64,000 nt of DNA from Bradyrhizobium sp. ISRA464 (GTDB taxonomy: Bacteria; Pseudomonadota; Alphaproteobacteria; Rhizobiales; Xanthobacteraceae): the NCBI RefSeq assembly GCF_029910095.1, contig NZ_CP094526.1:1116001-1180000 (forward strand), written 5' to 3'. Within the stretch, counting starts at the first letter, position 1. Every line of letters starts with the position of its first letter. The notes below the pieces were generated by a model, which was not told the origin of the DNA, made no database searches, and was given only the letters and a program-made list of their open reading frames with translations. Positions 43,984 through 52,708 of the stretch are shown piece by piece. Made by a program: the position numbers and the translations under genes.

Positions 43984-45231
43984 ATGAATTTCGACGACAC
44001 CCCGCAGGAGGCCGCGTTCCGCGCCGAGGCGAAGGCCTGGATCGCGGCCAATGCGCCGAAACAATATGAGGACGAGCTGCGCAAAGCCTCGCTCGGCCGC
44101 GTCCAGCTCAAGGGCGCCAACATCCTCGAGGTCGCAAAGGCCTGGCAGAAGAAGAAGGCCGAGGCAGGCTGGGCCTGCCTGCACTGGCCGAAGGAATATG
44201 GCGGCCGCGGGGCAACCCCGATCGAGCGCGTGATCTGGCAGCAGGAGGAGGGCCCGTTCGGCCGCCTCAGCGCGATGTTCATCATCGGCCACGGCATGTG
44301 CGGCCCGACCATGATGGCGTTCGCCGGCGAGGAGCAGAAGCGCAAGTACCTGCCGCCGCTCGCCTCCGGCGAGAAGATCTGGTGCCAGTTGTTCTCCGAG
44401 CCCGCCGGCGGCTCCGACGTCGCAGGCCTGCGCACCCGCGCCGAGAAAGACGGCGACGAGTGGGTGATCAACGGCCAGAAGATCTGGACCTCGGGCGCGC
44501 ATTATTCCGACTACGGCATCCTGCTCACCCGCACCGACCCGACCGTGCCGAAGCACAAGGGCCTCACCATGTTCTTCCTGGACATGAAGAGCCCGGGCGT
44601 CGAGGTGCGGCCGATCAAGCAGGCGAGCGGGGCGTCGGACTTCAACGAGGTCTATTTCACCGATGTCCGCATTCCCGACTCGCAGCGGCTCGGCAATGTC
44701 AATGACGGCTGGAACGTCTCGCTGACCACGCTGATGAACGAGCGCATGTCGATCGGCGCAGGCGTCGCGACCGGCTTTCCCGAGTTGTTCGACTTCTGCA
44801 GCAGCCTGATGCTGGAGGACGGCCCGGCGATCGAGAACCGCGCGATGCGCTCCAAGCTCGCGAATTGGGCGGTGAAGGCCAGCGGGTTGAAGTACACCAG
44901 CATGCGCGCAATCTCGGCGCTCTCCCGCGGCGAGCGTCCGGGGCCGGAGAACTCGATCGGCAAGCTGGTCGCCGGCTCGATGATCCAGGATGTCGCGGCT
45001 TACGCGCTCGACCTGCAGGGCGCCGCCGGCGCGCTGAACGGCCCGGAAGACGCCGAGGTCGCGGGCAAATTCCAGGCGATGCTGCTGCGCGCGCCCGGCA
45101 CCCGCGTCGAGGGCGGCACCGACGAGATCATGCGCAACATCATCGCCGAGCGCGTGCTGGGCCTGCCCGGCGACATCAGGGTCGACAAGGACGTTCCCTT
45201 CAACAAGATCCCGACCAAGGGAAGAGCTTGA
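43984..45231 (+). CDS. Acyl-CoA dehydrogenase, large-subunit type (copy 1)
   Basis: A 415-residue dehydrogenase. It starts MNFDDTPQEAAFRAEAKAWI, carries the FAD block LFSEPAGGSDVAGLRTRAEK and QKIWTSGAHYSDYGIL, and ends EGGTDEIMRNIIAERVLGLP. At the position where medium-chain enzymes have the catalytic Glu (EGT) it reads GGT, so another residue must act as base, as in the multi-subunit class. It is a close paralogue of the next gene, sharing most blocks. Confidence 0.9.
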   Translation: MNFDDTPQEAAFRAEAKAWIAANAPKQYEDELRKASLGRVQLKGANILEVAKAWQKKKAEAGWACLHWPKEYGGRGATPIERVIWQQEEGPFGRLSAMFIIGHGMCGPTMMAFAGEEQKRKYLPPLASGEKIWCQLFSEPAGGSDVAGLRTRAEKDGDEWVINGQKIWTSGAHYSDYGILLTRTDPTVPKHKGLTMFFLDMKSPGVEVRPIKQASGASDFNEVYFTDVRIPDSQRLGNVNDGWNVSLTTLMNERMSIGAGVATGFPELFDFCSSLMLEDGPAIENRAMRSKLANWAVKASGLKYTSMRAISALSRGERPGPENSIGKLVAGSMIQDVAAYALDLQGAAGALNGPEDAEVAGKFQAMLLRAPGTRVEGGTDEIMRNIIAERVLGLPGDIRVDKDVPFNKIPTKGRA

Positions 45232-45237
45232 ACAATC

Positions 45238-45329
45238 GTAGGGCGGGTTAGCGAAGCGTAACCCGCCGTCTCTTCGCAACGACGTTCGACAGAATTGGTG
45301 GGTTACGCCTTCGGCTAACCCACCCTACG
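45238..45329. repeat. Palindromic 'cgtagggcgggttagcgaagcg' repeat
   Basis: Inverted arms cgtagggcgggttagcgaag and cttcggctaacccaccctac. It lies between the two paralogous dehydrogenase genes. Confidence 0.75.
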
Positions 45330-45347
45330 CAAAAAAAGAGGTTCGCC

Positions 45348-46592
45348 ATGAATTTCGATGACACGCCGCAGGAAGCCGAGTTTCGCGCCACGGCCCGCAA
45401 GTGGATCGCGGCCAACGCGCCGAAGGAGTTCGAGGAAGAGCTCTCGAAGTCGTCGCTTGGCCGCATCAAGCTCGCCAAGCACGACATGGTCGAGGTCGGC
45501 AAGGCCTGGCAGAAGAAGAAATCGGAGGGCGGCTGGGCTTGCCTGCACTGGCCGAAGGAATATGGCGGCCGCGGTGCGACCCCGATCGAGCGCGTGATCT
45601 GGCAGCAGGAGGAGGGCGTCTACGGCAAGCTGACGCAGCCGTTCCAGATCGGCGAGGGCATGTGCGGCCCGACCGTGATGGCCTGGGGCAGCGAGGAGGC
45701 CAAGCGCCGCTATCTGCCGAAGCTCGCGTCGGGCGAAGAGATCTGGTGCCAGCTGTTCTCCGAGCCGTCGGCCGGCTCCGATGTCGCAGGCCTTCGCACC
45801 CGCGCCGAGAAGAAAGGCGACAACTGGGTCGTCAACGGCCAGAAGATCTGGACCTCGGGCGCGCATTATTCCGACTACGGCCTGTTGATCGCGCGCACCG
45901 ATCCCAATGTGCCCAAGCACAAGGGCCTCACGATGTTCTTCCTCGACATGAAGAGTCCCGGCGTCGAGGTCAGGCCGATCAAGCAGGCCAACGGCATGCA
46001 GGAGTTCAACGAGGTCTATTTCACCGACGTCGTGATCCCCGACAGTCAGCGGCTCGGGGCCGTCGGCGAAGGCTGGAGCGTGTCGCTGACCACACTGATG
46101 AACGAGCGCATGTCGATCGGCGCGCGGCTTGCGACCGGCGTGCCTGAAATGTTCGAGTTCTGCTCCAACCTGATGCTGGAGGATCGGCTGGCGATCGACG
46201 ATCCGGCGGTGCGCTCCAAGCTTGCGAACTGGGCCGTGAAGGCGAGCGGGCTGAAATACACCAGCTACCGCGCGATCTCGGCGCTGTCGAAGGGCGAGCG
46301 TCCGGGACCGGAAAATTCCATCGGCAAGCTCGTCTCCGGCATGATGCTGCAGGATATCGCGACTTACGCGATGGATTTGGAGGGCGCGGCCGGCAGCCTC
46401 GCCGGCGACAGCGAGGAGCTGGCGCGCGGCCAGTTCCAGCAGATGCTGCTGTCGTCGCCCTCGATGCGCATCGCCGGCGGTACCGACGAGATCCTGCGCA
46501 ACATCATCGCCGAGCGCGTGCTGGGGCTACCCGGCGACATCAGGGTCGACAAGGACGTGCCCTACAACAAGATCCCGACCAAGGGGCGTTGA
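45348..46592 (+). CDS. Acyl-CoA dehydrogenase, large-subunit type (copy 2)
   Basis: A 414-residue dehydrogenase that is a tandem duplicate of the upstream gene: MNFDDTPQEAEFRATARKWI, WACLHWPKEYGGRGATPIER (identical stretch in both), LFSEPSAGSDVAGLRTRAEK and AGGTDEILRNIIAERVLGLP. The region between residues 85 and 120 and the C-terminal third differ most. Either copy could pair with the smaller enzyme at 42737. The nitroreductase start lies 2 bases after its stop. Confidence 0.9.
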   Translation: MNFDDTPQEAEFRATARKWIAANAPKEFEEELSKSSLGRIKLAKHDMVEVGKAWQKKKSEGGWACLHWPKEYGGRGATPIERVIWQQEEGVYGKLTQPFQIGEGMCGPTVMAWGSEEAKRRYLPKLASGEEIWCQLFSEPSAGSDVAGLRTRAEKKGDNWVVNGQKIWTSGAHYSDYGLLIARTDPNVPKHKGLTMFFLDMKSPGVEVRPIKQANGMQEFNEVYFTDVVIPDSQRLGAVGEGWSVSLTTLMNERMSIGARLATGVPEMFEFCSNLMLEDRLAIDDPAVRSKLANWAVKASGLKYTSYRAISALSKGERPGPENSIGKLVSGMMLQDIATYAMDLEGAAGSLAGDSEELARGQFQQMLLSSPSMRIAGGTDEILRNIIAERVLGLPGDIRVDKDVPYNKIPTKGR

Positions 46593-46594
46593 GC

Positions 46595-47305
46595 ATGGAC
46601 GCCGCGACGAAGCCGCGTTACGCGACGGAAGACCGTATCGGCGCGCTCGAGGAGCTGCTCAACGAGCGTTACTCGGTGCGCGCATTCCAGCCGCGCGAGG
46701 TGCCGCGAGAGACGATCGAGCATGTGCTCACCGTGGCGCAGCGCACCGCGTCCTGGTGCAACAGTCAGCCCTGGCAGGTCCTGATCGTCTCCGGCGAGGC
46801 CAAGGAGCGGTTCCGCAAGGCGATCTACGCGGAGGCGTCCCGTGGCCTCGGCGAGGACTATGACTTCACGCCGCCGCGTGAATATGTCGGGGTCTATCTG
46901 GAGCGCCGCCGCGAGAGCGGCTTCCAGCTCTACAACACGCTCGGCATTGCGCGCGGTGACAAGGCGGCCTATGCGAAGCAGGCGCTGGAGAACTATAATT
47001 TCTTCGGCGCGCCGCATGTCGCCGTGATCCACACCAACGAGCCGCTCGGCATCTATGGCGCGATCGATTGCGGCGGCTATGTCTCGAACTTCATGCTGGC
47101 GGCGCAGGCGCTCGGGCTCGGCACCATCCCGCAGGCGGCGCTCGCCCGTCACTCCGGCCTGATCCGCCGCCACTTCGATCTGCCCGACGATCGCCGCGTG
47201 GTTTGCGGCATTTCGTTCGGCTATGCCGACCATGCGCACAAGGTGAACAGCTATCGTACCTCGCGCGCCGCCGTGGCCGACACGGCGACGTTCGTGGACG
47301 GGTAG
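46595..47305 (+). CDS. Nitroreductase-family flavoprotein
   Basis: A 236-residue FMN-dependent nitroreductase-like protein. It has the N-terminal phosphate-site block LLNERYSVRAFQPREVPRET and the glycine-rich end segment VVCGISFGYADHAHKVNSYR, with APHVAVIHTNEPLG in the middle. The family reduces nitro groups, enones or quinones with NAD(P)H. Its place at the end of the acyl-CoA dehydrogenase unit suggests a reduction step in the same pathway. The stop codon is the first three bases of a repeat. Confidence 0.87.
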   Translation: MDAATKPRYATEDRIGALEELLNERYSVRAFQPREVPRETIEHVLTVAQRTASWCNSQPWQVLIVSGEAKERFRKAIYAEASRGLGEDYDFTPPREYVGVYLERRRESGFQLYNTLGIARGDKAAYAKQALENYNFFGAPHVAVIHTNEPLGIYGAIDCGGYVSNFMLAAQALGLGTIPQAALARHSGLIRRHFDLPDDRRVVCGISFGYADHAHKVNSYRTSRAAVADTATFVDG

Positions 47306-47406
47306 AGCGTTTTCGAGCGAAGTGGACACCGGTTCGCGTAAAGAAAACGCATCAAAACAAGAATCTAGAGCTTCGGTTCTGATTTCAATCAGAACCGAAG
47401 CTCTAG
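47303..47406. repeat. 'TAGAGCGTTTTCGA' repeat with a 20-bp perfect hairpin
   Basis: It starts at the nitroreductase stop codon (TAGAGCGTTTTCGAGCGAAG). The far end is a perfect inverted repeat with 20-base arms at 47365-47384 and 47387-47406 and a 2-base loop. Lying between convergent genes, it should stop transcription from both sides. It is the same family as 30413-30515. Confidence 0.85.
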
Positions 47407-47411
47407 CGCGC

Positions 47412-48416
47412 TCAGGCTCTCCGCGCCGCAGCCACCCGGCGCTTCGGCGCCGCTGCATAGCGGGCCGTCATCGCACCCGTCAGCTCGGCCATCTTCTCGC
47501 GCAGATCGGGCGGCTCCAGCACCTCGGCCTCGGCGCCGAGCCGCAACAGCTCGGTGGCGGCGTGCCACAGCGTCTTGCCGACCGGCATGGTGGCGATCCG
47601 CCAGCCGTCCGCGTCGGCGGTTTCCGCAAGCCGCATCCGCGCCTTCACATAAGGATGGGCCAGCGCATCGAACAGCTTCAGGCCGAACGGCGACAGCCGC
47701 ACGGTGGCCTGGTTCGGATGCAGCTCGGCCTCCAGCCGCTCGATCGAGGCACGCCAATAGCCGGCGAGGTCGAACTCCGCAGGCCGCGTGAACTGGGAGT
47801 CCAGCGTCACACAATCCAGCACGCGCGCGACGCGATAGGTGCGCACATTGCCGTCGACGAGGCCGGCGAGATACCAGCTGCCGCCCTTCAGCACGAGGCC
47901 GAGCGGCGCCACGCGCCGCCGCTTCTCGGCCTTCCAGCTTTGGTAGCGGATCTCGATCAGGTGTTCGCGCAGCACCGCGCCGGCAATGGCGCGCAGATGC
48001 GTCGGCTCCTCGGTCTCGCCGAACCAGCCCGGCGCGTCGAGATGGAAGCGCTGCTGCATCCCCCTGGCGTTGGGGCGCAGATGTTCCGGCAGCGCCGCCA
48101 TCAGCTTGGTCTGCGCCGCCATCATCGCAGGCTCGAGGCCGAGCGCGGCCGCTGGTCCCGGTAGTCCCGCCATGAACAGCGCCTCGGCCTCGCCCTGCGA
48201 CAGGCCGTTCAGCCGCACGCGATAGCCGTCGAGCAGCCGGTAGCCGCCCTCGGCGCCGCGGTCTGCATAGACGGGGACGCCGGCGGCGGCGAGCGCGTCG
48301 ATGTCGCGATAGATCGTGCGCACCGAGACCTCGCAGGCTTCCGCAAGCTCGGGCGCGGTGACCTGCCCCCGCGCCTGCAGGGTGGTGAGGATGGAAAACA
48401 GCCGGCTCGCGCGCAT
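47412..48416 (-). CDS. WYL-domain HTH regulator (YafY/DeoR type)
   Basis: A 334-residue regulator. The N-terminal helix-turn-helix is in MRASRLFSILTTLQARGQVT and VSVRTIYRDIDALAAAGVPV; the middle holds the WYL block (KGGSWYLAGLVDGNVRTYRV) and the WCX C-terminal region follows. Start 48416 gives the usual beginning MRASRLF. It is divergent from a glutathione S-transferase gene, with a perfect dyad in the 79-base gap, so it probably represses that gene and itself. Confidence 0.92.
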   Translation of the reverse strand: MRASRLFSILTTLQARGQVTAPELAEACEVSVRTIYRDIDALAAAGVPVYADRGAEGGYRLLDGYRVRLNGLSQGEAEALFMAGLPGPAAALGLEPAMMAAQTKLMAALPEHLRPNARGMQQRFHLDAPGWFGETEEPTHLRAIAGAVLREHLIEIRYQSWKAEKRRRVAPLGLVLKGGSWYLAGLVDGNVRTYRVARVLDCVTLDSQFTRPAEFDLAGYWRASIERLEAELHPNQATVRLSPFGLKLFDALAHPYVKARMRLAETADADGWRIATMPVGKTLWHAATELLRLGAEAEVLEPPDLREKMAELTGAMTARYAAAPKRRVAAARRA

Positions 48417-48425
48417 AGGTCGATC

Positions 48426-48450
48426 ATACCTGACACAGGATGTCAGGTAT
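48426..48450. promoter_or_regulatory. Operator palindrome between the WYL regulator and the GST gene
   Basis: ATACCTGACA (48426-48435) and TGTCAGGTAT (48441-48450) are perfect 10-base inverted arms with the spacer cagga. It lies 10 bases before the regulator start and about 46 before the GST start. TGACA/TGTCA half-sites are also present in the second WYL system of this window. Confidence 0.8.
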
Positions 48451-48495
48451 AGGCGGGCATAACGGGGCCGCGACCCGGCGCAAGGAGACCCGTCC

Positions 48496-49140
48496 ATGAC
48501 CACCACCGACCGCATCACGCTGTATTATTCGCCGCAGACCCGCGCCACCGGCGCGCGGGTGCTGCTGGAGGAACTGGGAGCGCCCTATGACCTCCACGTC
48601 CTCAACATGAAGGCGGGCGAGCAGCGCCAAAGCGCTTATCTCGCCGTCAATCCGCTCGGCAAGGTGCCCGCGATCCGCCATGGCGGCGCGCTGGTGACCG
48701 AGCAGGTGGCGATCTTCATCTATCTCGCCGATCTGTTTCCGCAGGCCGGACTGACGCCCGCACTGAACGACCCGCGCCGCGGCCCTTATCTGCGCTGGAT
48801 CGCCTATTACGGTTCGTCGTTCGAGCCGGCTTTGATCGACAAATTCATGAAGCGCGAGCCCGCCCCTGTCTCCCAGTCGCCCTATGCGGATTACGACACC
48901 ATGCTGGGCGCGCTGGAATCGCAGCTCGCAAAAGGACCCTATCTGTTCGGCGAGGAGATCACCGCGGCCGACATCCTGTGGGGCATCGCCTTCAGCTGGA
49001 CCATGATGTTCGGCCTCGTGCCGCAGAAGGACGTCTTCGTCCGCTATGCCGAGCGCATCACCGCGCGCCCGGCCTTCCAGCTGATATCGAAGGCCGACCA
49101 CGAGATGGCCGCGCAGCACGCGGCGGCCGCGGGAGTGTGA
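48496..49140 (+). CDS. Glutathione S-transferase family protein
   Basis: A 214-residue GST. The thioredoxin-like N-terminal domain reads ITLYYSPQTRATGARVLLEE, with NPLGKVPAIRHGGALVTEQV holding the cis-Pro and the glutathione Glu/Gln-Val region. The helical C-terminal domain contains GEEITAADILWGIAFSW. It conjugates or reduces electrophiles. The upstream dyad and the divergent WYL regulator point to induction by some toxic compound. Confidence 0.88.
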   Translation: MTTTDRITLYYSPQTRATGARVLLEELGAPYDLHVLNMKAGEQRQSAYLAVNPLGKVPAIRHGGALVTEQVAIFIYLADLFPQAGLTPALNDPRRGPYLRWIAYYGSSFEPALIDKFMKREPAPVSQSPYADYDTMLGALESQLAKGPYLFGEEITAADILWGIAFSWTMMFGLVPQKDVFVRYAERITARPAFQLISKADHEMAAQHAAAAGV

Positions 49141-49152
49141 TAGAGCGTTGCG

Positions 49153-49587
49153 ATGGCCAGGACGCTGCACACCACCAACTGCTTCAACACCTTCATCCGC
49201 GTCGCGGAGGATTGTCCGGCGCGCACCGGCGAGGAACCGCAGCCGCGCGGCGGCAATCCGACGGTCGCCACGCTGCAATATCAGATGATCGCAGGCGCGC
49301 CGTACAAATACACCTCCGACGACGTGGTGTTCGCGACGTCGGCGCCAGGCCGTGCGCTCGGCATGAAGGCGACGAAGAAGGAGCGCAGCCTTGCCCGCGA
49401 GGCGTTCTTCTCCAGGGGGCAGGCCTGCATGCGGGCTTCGCCGCTGGGCAAGCGCTTCGGCTGGGGCGTGCACGCCGATGCCGAGGGGCGTATCGCGATC
49501 TATGCCATCGACAGCAAGCGCTACCAGACGCTCGCCGCGGATACCAAGCTCACGCAGGTTCGGGCGATGCGATCCAAGCGGGCGTAG
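49153..49587 (+). CDS. DUF6157 family protein
   Basis: A 144-residue protein beginning HTTNCFNTFIRVAEDCPART, the recognisable start of the DUF6157 family, followed by YQMIAGAPYKYTSDDVVFAT and the end GRIAIYAIDSKRYQTLA. The function is unknown. It starts 12 bases after the GST stop, so it shares its regulation by the WYL protein. Confidence 0.82.
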   Translation: MARTLHTTNCFNTFIRVAEDCPARTGEEPQPRGGNPTVATLQYQMIAGAPYKYTSDDVVFATSAPGRALGMKATKKERSLAREAFFSRGQACMRASPLGKRFGWGVHADAEGRIAIYAIDSKRYQTLAADTKLTQVRAMRSKRA

Positions 49588-49603
49588 AAGGAGGCGGTTA
49601 CGA

Positions 49604-49723
49604 CCGTCATTGCGAGGAGCGATAGCGACGAAGCAATCCATGCTTCCGCGTGTGTAGCACGATGGATTGCTTCCGCCTTCGCCAAAGGCTTCGGCGGACA
49701 AGTCGCTTCGCTCGCAATGACGG
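49604..49723. repeat. Palindromic 'ccgtcattgcgaggagcga' repeat
   Basis: Inverted ends ccgtcattgcgaggagcgat and cgcttcgctcgcaatgacgg, with an extra inner segment compared with the copy at 24357-24442. It lies between convergent genes. Confidence 0.7.
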
Positions 49724-49779
49724 CGGAGCGCGTTCCGCGCTCCTCGGGGTGACGGTTCTGAGGGCGCGGGGGCGCCGAA

Positions 49780-50565
49780 CTAAAACCGCGGCGGCCGCTT
49801 CTCGGCGAAGGCCTTGATACCTTCCTTGATCTCGGACCCACGCATGCTGTCGCGATGGCGGGCGTCGGCGGCGGCCTCATCGAGCTCGCCGCGGGCGAAC
49901 TCGTTGATGGCGCGCTTCATGCCGGCCATCGCCTTTGGCGCGTTGCCGGCCAGAATCGCCGCGAGCTTGTCGACCTCCTCGTCCAAAAACTCCACCGGCA
50001 CCATCGCCGTGAGATAACCGATCCGCAGCATCTCGGGGGCCGTGATCTTCTGCGCGGTCAGAAACAGCATCTTGGCGTTGTCGACGCCGAGCCGGGTCAC
50101 GTAGCGCTTGATGCCGCTCCGGTAGTAGTGCAGCCCGAGCCGCGCCGCCGGCATGAACATCTCCGCGGTATCGACGCCGATGCGGAAATCGCAGGCGAGC
50201 GCCAGGTCGGTCGAGCCGCCATAGACGCCGCCATTGAGCCGGCAGATCGTCGGCACGGTCAGATCCTCCAGCCGGTTGACCACGACCTCGAATGCCGAGC
50301 CCCCGCTCTGCTGCTCGTTCGCGCTCACCGCGCGCTCGGCCACCGAGTTGAGATCGTAACCGGCGGAGAAGGCGCGTCCCGTGCCGGTCAGCACCAGCAC
50401 GCGGATTGCGGGATCAGCCTCGATCCGGTCGAACAGCTTGACGAGATCTCCGAGATCCTCGGCCTGCAGGCGGTTGAGGTGCCGTGGCCGGTTTAGGCGG
50501 ATCGTGGCGCGCGCGCCCGCAATCTCGAGCACGGGTGAGCTGCCGGTCTCGGCCGCATCAGGCAT
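49780..50565 (-). CDS. Enoyl-CoA hydratase/isomerase family protein
   Basis: A 261-residue crotonase-fold enzyme: IRLNRPRHLNRLQAEDLGDL, LTGTGRAFSAGYDLNSVAE for the oxyanion hole, and CRLNGGVYGGSTDLALACDF. ATG 50565 is preceded by ggagacaacc and preferred over upstream ATG 50577. It starts 15 bases after the potassium-channel stop codon and could be read through from that gene, although no functional link is evident. Confidence 0.85.
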   Translation of the reverse strand: MPDAAETGSSPVLEIAGARATIRLNRPRHLNRLQAEDLGDLVKLFDRIEADPAIRVLVLTGTGRAFSAGYDLNSVAERAVSANEQQSGGSAFEVVVNRLEDLTVPTICRLNGGVYGGSTDLALACDFRIGVDTAEMFMPAARLGLHYYRSGIKRYVTRLGVDNAKMLFLTAQKITAPEMLRIGYLTAMVPVEFLDEEVDKLAAILAGNAPKAMAGMKRAINEFARGELDEAAADARHRDSMRGSEIKEGIKAFAEKRPPRF

Positions 50566-50579
50566 GGTTGTCTCCATCA

Positions 50580-51692
50580 CTATTGGTTCTCGAGTTCGCG
50601 CCGCTTTGCCTCGGCATCGATGGTCTCGGCGAGATCGGGATGTCGTGCCATCAACAGGCGGAAATCGACCAGGTCAAGCACCAACAGCCGCGAGACCTTG
50701 GTGGTCGTGACATCGGCGCCGCGCATGGTATTGCCGAGCAGCGCTATCTCGCCGAAGAACGCGCCTTCGCCGAGCTTCACCTTGCGGCCCGGCAGGTCGA
50801 CCGCCACCTCGCCGGCGGCGACGAAATACATGCAGTCGCCGCTGGTCCCCTTGCGGATGATCGTCGTGCGCGGCGGCAGGTCGACGGTCCGCAGCATCTG
50901 GGTGACGTCGGCGATCGCCGCTGGCCCGAGGGTTGCGAAGAACGGCACCTTGCTGACGGTTTCCCAGGTTTTCAGAAAATTGTCGCGGCGCGTCTCCGCG
51001 GCGAAGCCGGTCGCCAGAATACCGGTCCACAGCCCGAACACGCCGAGGCCCGCGATCATGACCAGTGCCGCGACCATCCGGCCGAGCGGCGTGATCGGCA
51101 CCACGTCGCCATAGCCGGTGGTGGTCAGCGTCACCACCGCCCACCACAGCGCGGCCGGCACGCTGCCGAAGGTCTGCGGCTGCACGTCGCGCTCCGCCAA
51201 ATATTCGGCGACCGAGGCGAGGAATACCACCATCAGGAAGATCACGAGCACGCTGATCAGTGGCCCGGACTCCTGCACCAGCACGCGCCGAAGCTGCCGC
51301 AAGCCGGGAATCCCCGGCACCACCTTGAGCGCCCACAGGATCGCGAGCAGCCATGCCGTCTTCGGCTCGACACCGGCAAGCAGGGCGATCGGCACGGCGA
51401 GCGCGCCGATCGCGTCGACCACTCCGGCGCCGGACAAGGCATAGAACCAGAACCGGCCCTGCCGTCCCATGTGGCGCAGCCGCACCAGCCACTCGAATAC
51501 GAAATAGGCGAGGCAGACCCACAGCAGCGCGTCGACCCAGCGGGCGGCCGCGTCATAGGCCGGCTCCACCGTCAGCAGCGTCATCATGGCGACGCCGAGG
51601 GTCACCGCGACATAGGCGACCGTGGTCATGTTGCGGCCGGCGGTGGCAGACACGAACTGTGTCAAAACCGGAAAGGCGAGCCGCTTGAACAT
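50580..51692 (-). CDS. Cyclic-nucleotide-gated potassium channel, MloK1-like
   Basis: A channel of 370 residues from ATG 51692, with six predicted helices. The selectivity filter TTTGYGD is preceded by SVPAALWWAVVTL. After the linker (ATGFAAETRRDNFLKTW) comes a cyclic-nucleotide-binding domain whose phosphate cassette is FFGEIALLGNTMRGADVT. The last helix before the pore (AERDVQPQTFGS) closely follows MloK1 of Mesorhizobium. The voltage-sensor-like helix has few arginines. A GTG at 51875 would add 61 Ser/Gly/Pro-rich residues; homologue length argues for the shorter form. cAMP is the expected ligand. Confidence 0.9.
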   Translation of the reverse strand: MFKRLAFPVLTQFVSATAGRNMTTVAYVAVTLGVAMMTLLTVEPAYDAAARWVDALLWVCLAYFVFEWLVRLRHMGRQGRFWFYALSGAGVVDAIGALAVPIALLAGVEPKTAWLLAILWALKVVPGIPGLRQLRRVLVQESGPLISVLVIFLMVVFLASVAEYLAERDVQPQTFGSVPAALWWAVVTLTTTGYGDVVPITPLGRMVAALVMIAGLGVFGLWTGILATGFAAETRRDNFLKTWETVSKVPFFATLGPAAIADVTQMLRTVDLPPRTTIIRKGTSGDCMYFVAAGEVAVDLPGRKVKLGEGAFFGEIALLGNTMRGADVTTTKVSRLLVLDLVDFRLLMARHPDLAETIDAEAKRRELENQ

Positions 51693-52008
51693 CGGACGTA
51701 TGTTGCCTGTCGACGAACTGCTTGAAACGGGACCCCCGCCAGAAGCCGGGGCCGAGGCCACAACCTGCCCTGTCCCGGGTGAGGCCGTCAACGCATGCGG
51801 GTCGACGCGCTGCCGCGGCCGACCTCCCATCTGTTCGACGAACGTCCGGCTATACTGTCCTGATTTTGCTTCCACAAATGTGAGAATCCCGACAAAACGT
51901 CGCTTTTTCCCCGTATACCAGGGAAGCGGTTCGGATATGCGACCTCGGCCGCCCTGCAGCGACTAATAGGGCGATTGTGTTCACTTCTTGAGAATTGGTT
52001 GGTTTCCG
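51693..52008. other. Divergent intergenic region
   Basis: This stretch separates the channel gene and the cyclic-nucleotide-binding membrane-protein gene. The channel frame stays open through most of it (to GTG 51875), but the codons give low-complexity sequence. The AT-rich part around 51855-51910 is the best place for divergent promoters. I see no further gene. Confidence 0.5.
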
Positions 52009-52677
52009 ATGGATACCTCACATCTCGTGCAGCACGCCGGCGCCGCCGGCAGTTTCTTCGCATCGATCTTCGTGGTCGCCACGCTGTCGATGCGAACCAT
52101 GATCCCGCTGCGCGTCTTCGCCATCCTGACGAACATCATCCTGATCGCGACCGCGGTCCCGACCCACAATTACGCGACGCTGATCCTGCATTCCGTGCTG
52201 TTGCCGGTGAACACCTACCGCCTGCACCAGATGCTGCAACTCGTCCGCAACGTGAAGAAATCCGTCAACAGCGATCTGTCGATGGATTGGCTCAGGCCGT
52301 TCACGACAGAGCGCAAATGCACCGCCGGCGAAGTGCTGTTCTACAAGGATGAGAGAGCCGACAGCATGTTCTACATCGTCAGCGGCCGCTTCCGCCTGGT
52401 CGAGTCGGGCATCGAGCTGCCGGTCGGTGCCATCGTCGGCGAGTTCGGCATGCTGTCGCCGTCGAACACGCGGACCCAGACGCTGGAATGCGTCGAGACC
52501 GGTACGGTGCTGTCGGTGACCTATGACCAGGTCGAGCAGCTTTACGTCCAGAATCCTGCGTTCGGCTTCTACTTCCTGCGGCTCGCCAGCGCCCGCCTGT
52601 TCCAGAACATCTCGACGCTCGAGCAGCGGCTCGCGCAGCACGCCACCCCGCAGGTTGCGGAGCCAAAACCTGCATGA
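52009..52677 (+). CDS. Membrane protein with cyclic-nucleotide-binding domain
   Basis: A 222-residue protein. Two hydrophobic stretches lie in the first 70 residues (AAGSFFASIFVVATL and VFAILTNIILIATAV), followed by a cyclic-nucleotide-binding-like domain (FYKDERADSMFYIVSGRFRL, then PVGAIVGEFGMLSPSNTRTQ). The phosphate-binding cassette reads GEFGMLSPSNTRTQT, so the conserved Arg is one residue late and Glu is followed by Phe. It probably senses cNMP or a related ligand at the membrane. A DUF6537-like gene follows. Confidence 0.8.
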   Translation: MDTSHLVQHAGAAGSFFASIFVVATLSMRTMIPLRVFAILTNIILIATAVPTHNYATLILHSVLLPVNTYRLHQMLQLVRNVKKSVNSDLSMDWLRPFTTERKCTAGEVLFYKDERADSMFYIVSGRFRLVESGIELPVGAIVGEFGMLSPSNTRTQTLECVETGTVLSVTYDQVEQLYVQNPAFGFYFLRLASARLFQNISTLEQRLAQHATPQVAEPKPA

Positions 52678-52708
52678 GCCCGCTGTGACGAGTTCTGGAG
52701 ACGCCGCA

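Noticed and set aside
51693..51875. 61-residue N-terminal extension of the potassium channel from GTG 51875
   Set aside because: The extra residues are low-complexity, and MloK1-type channels are close to the shorter length; kept only as an alternative.
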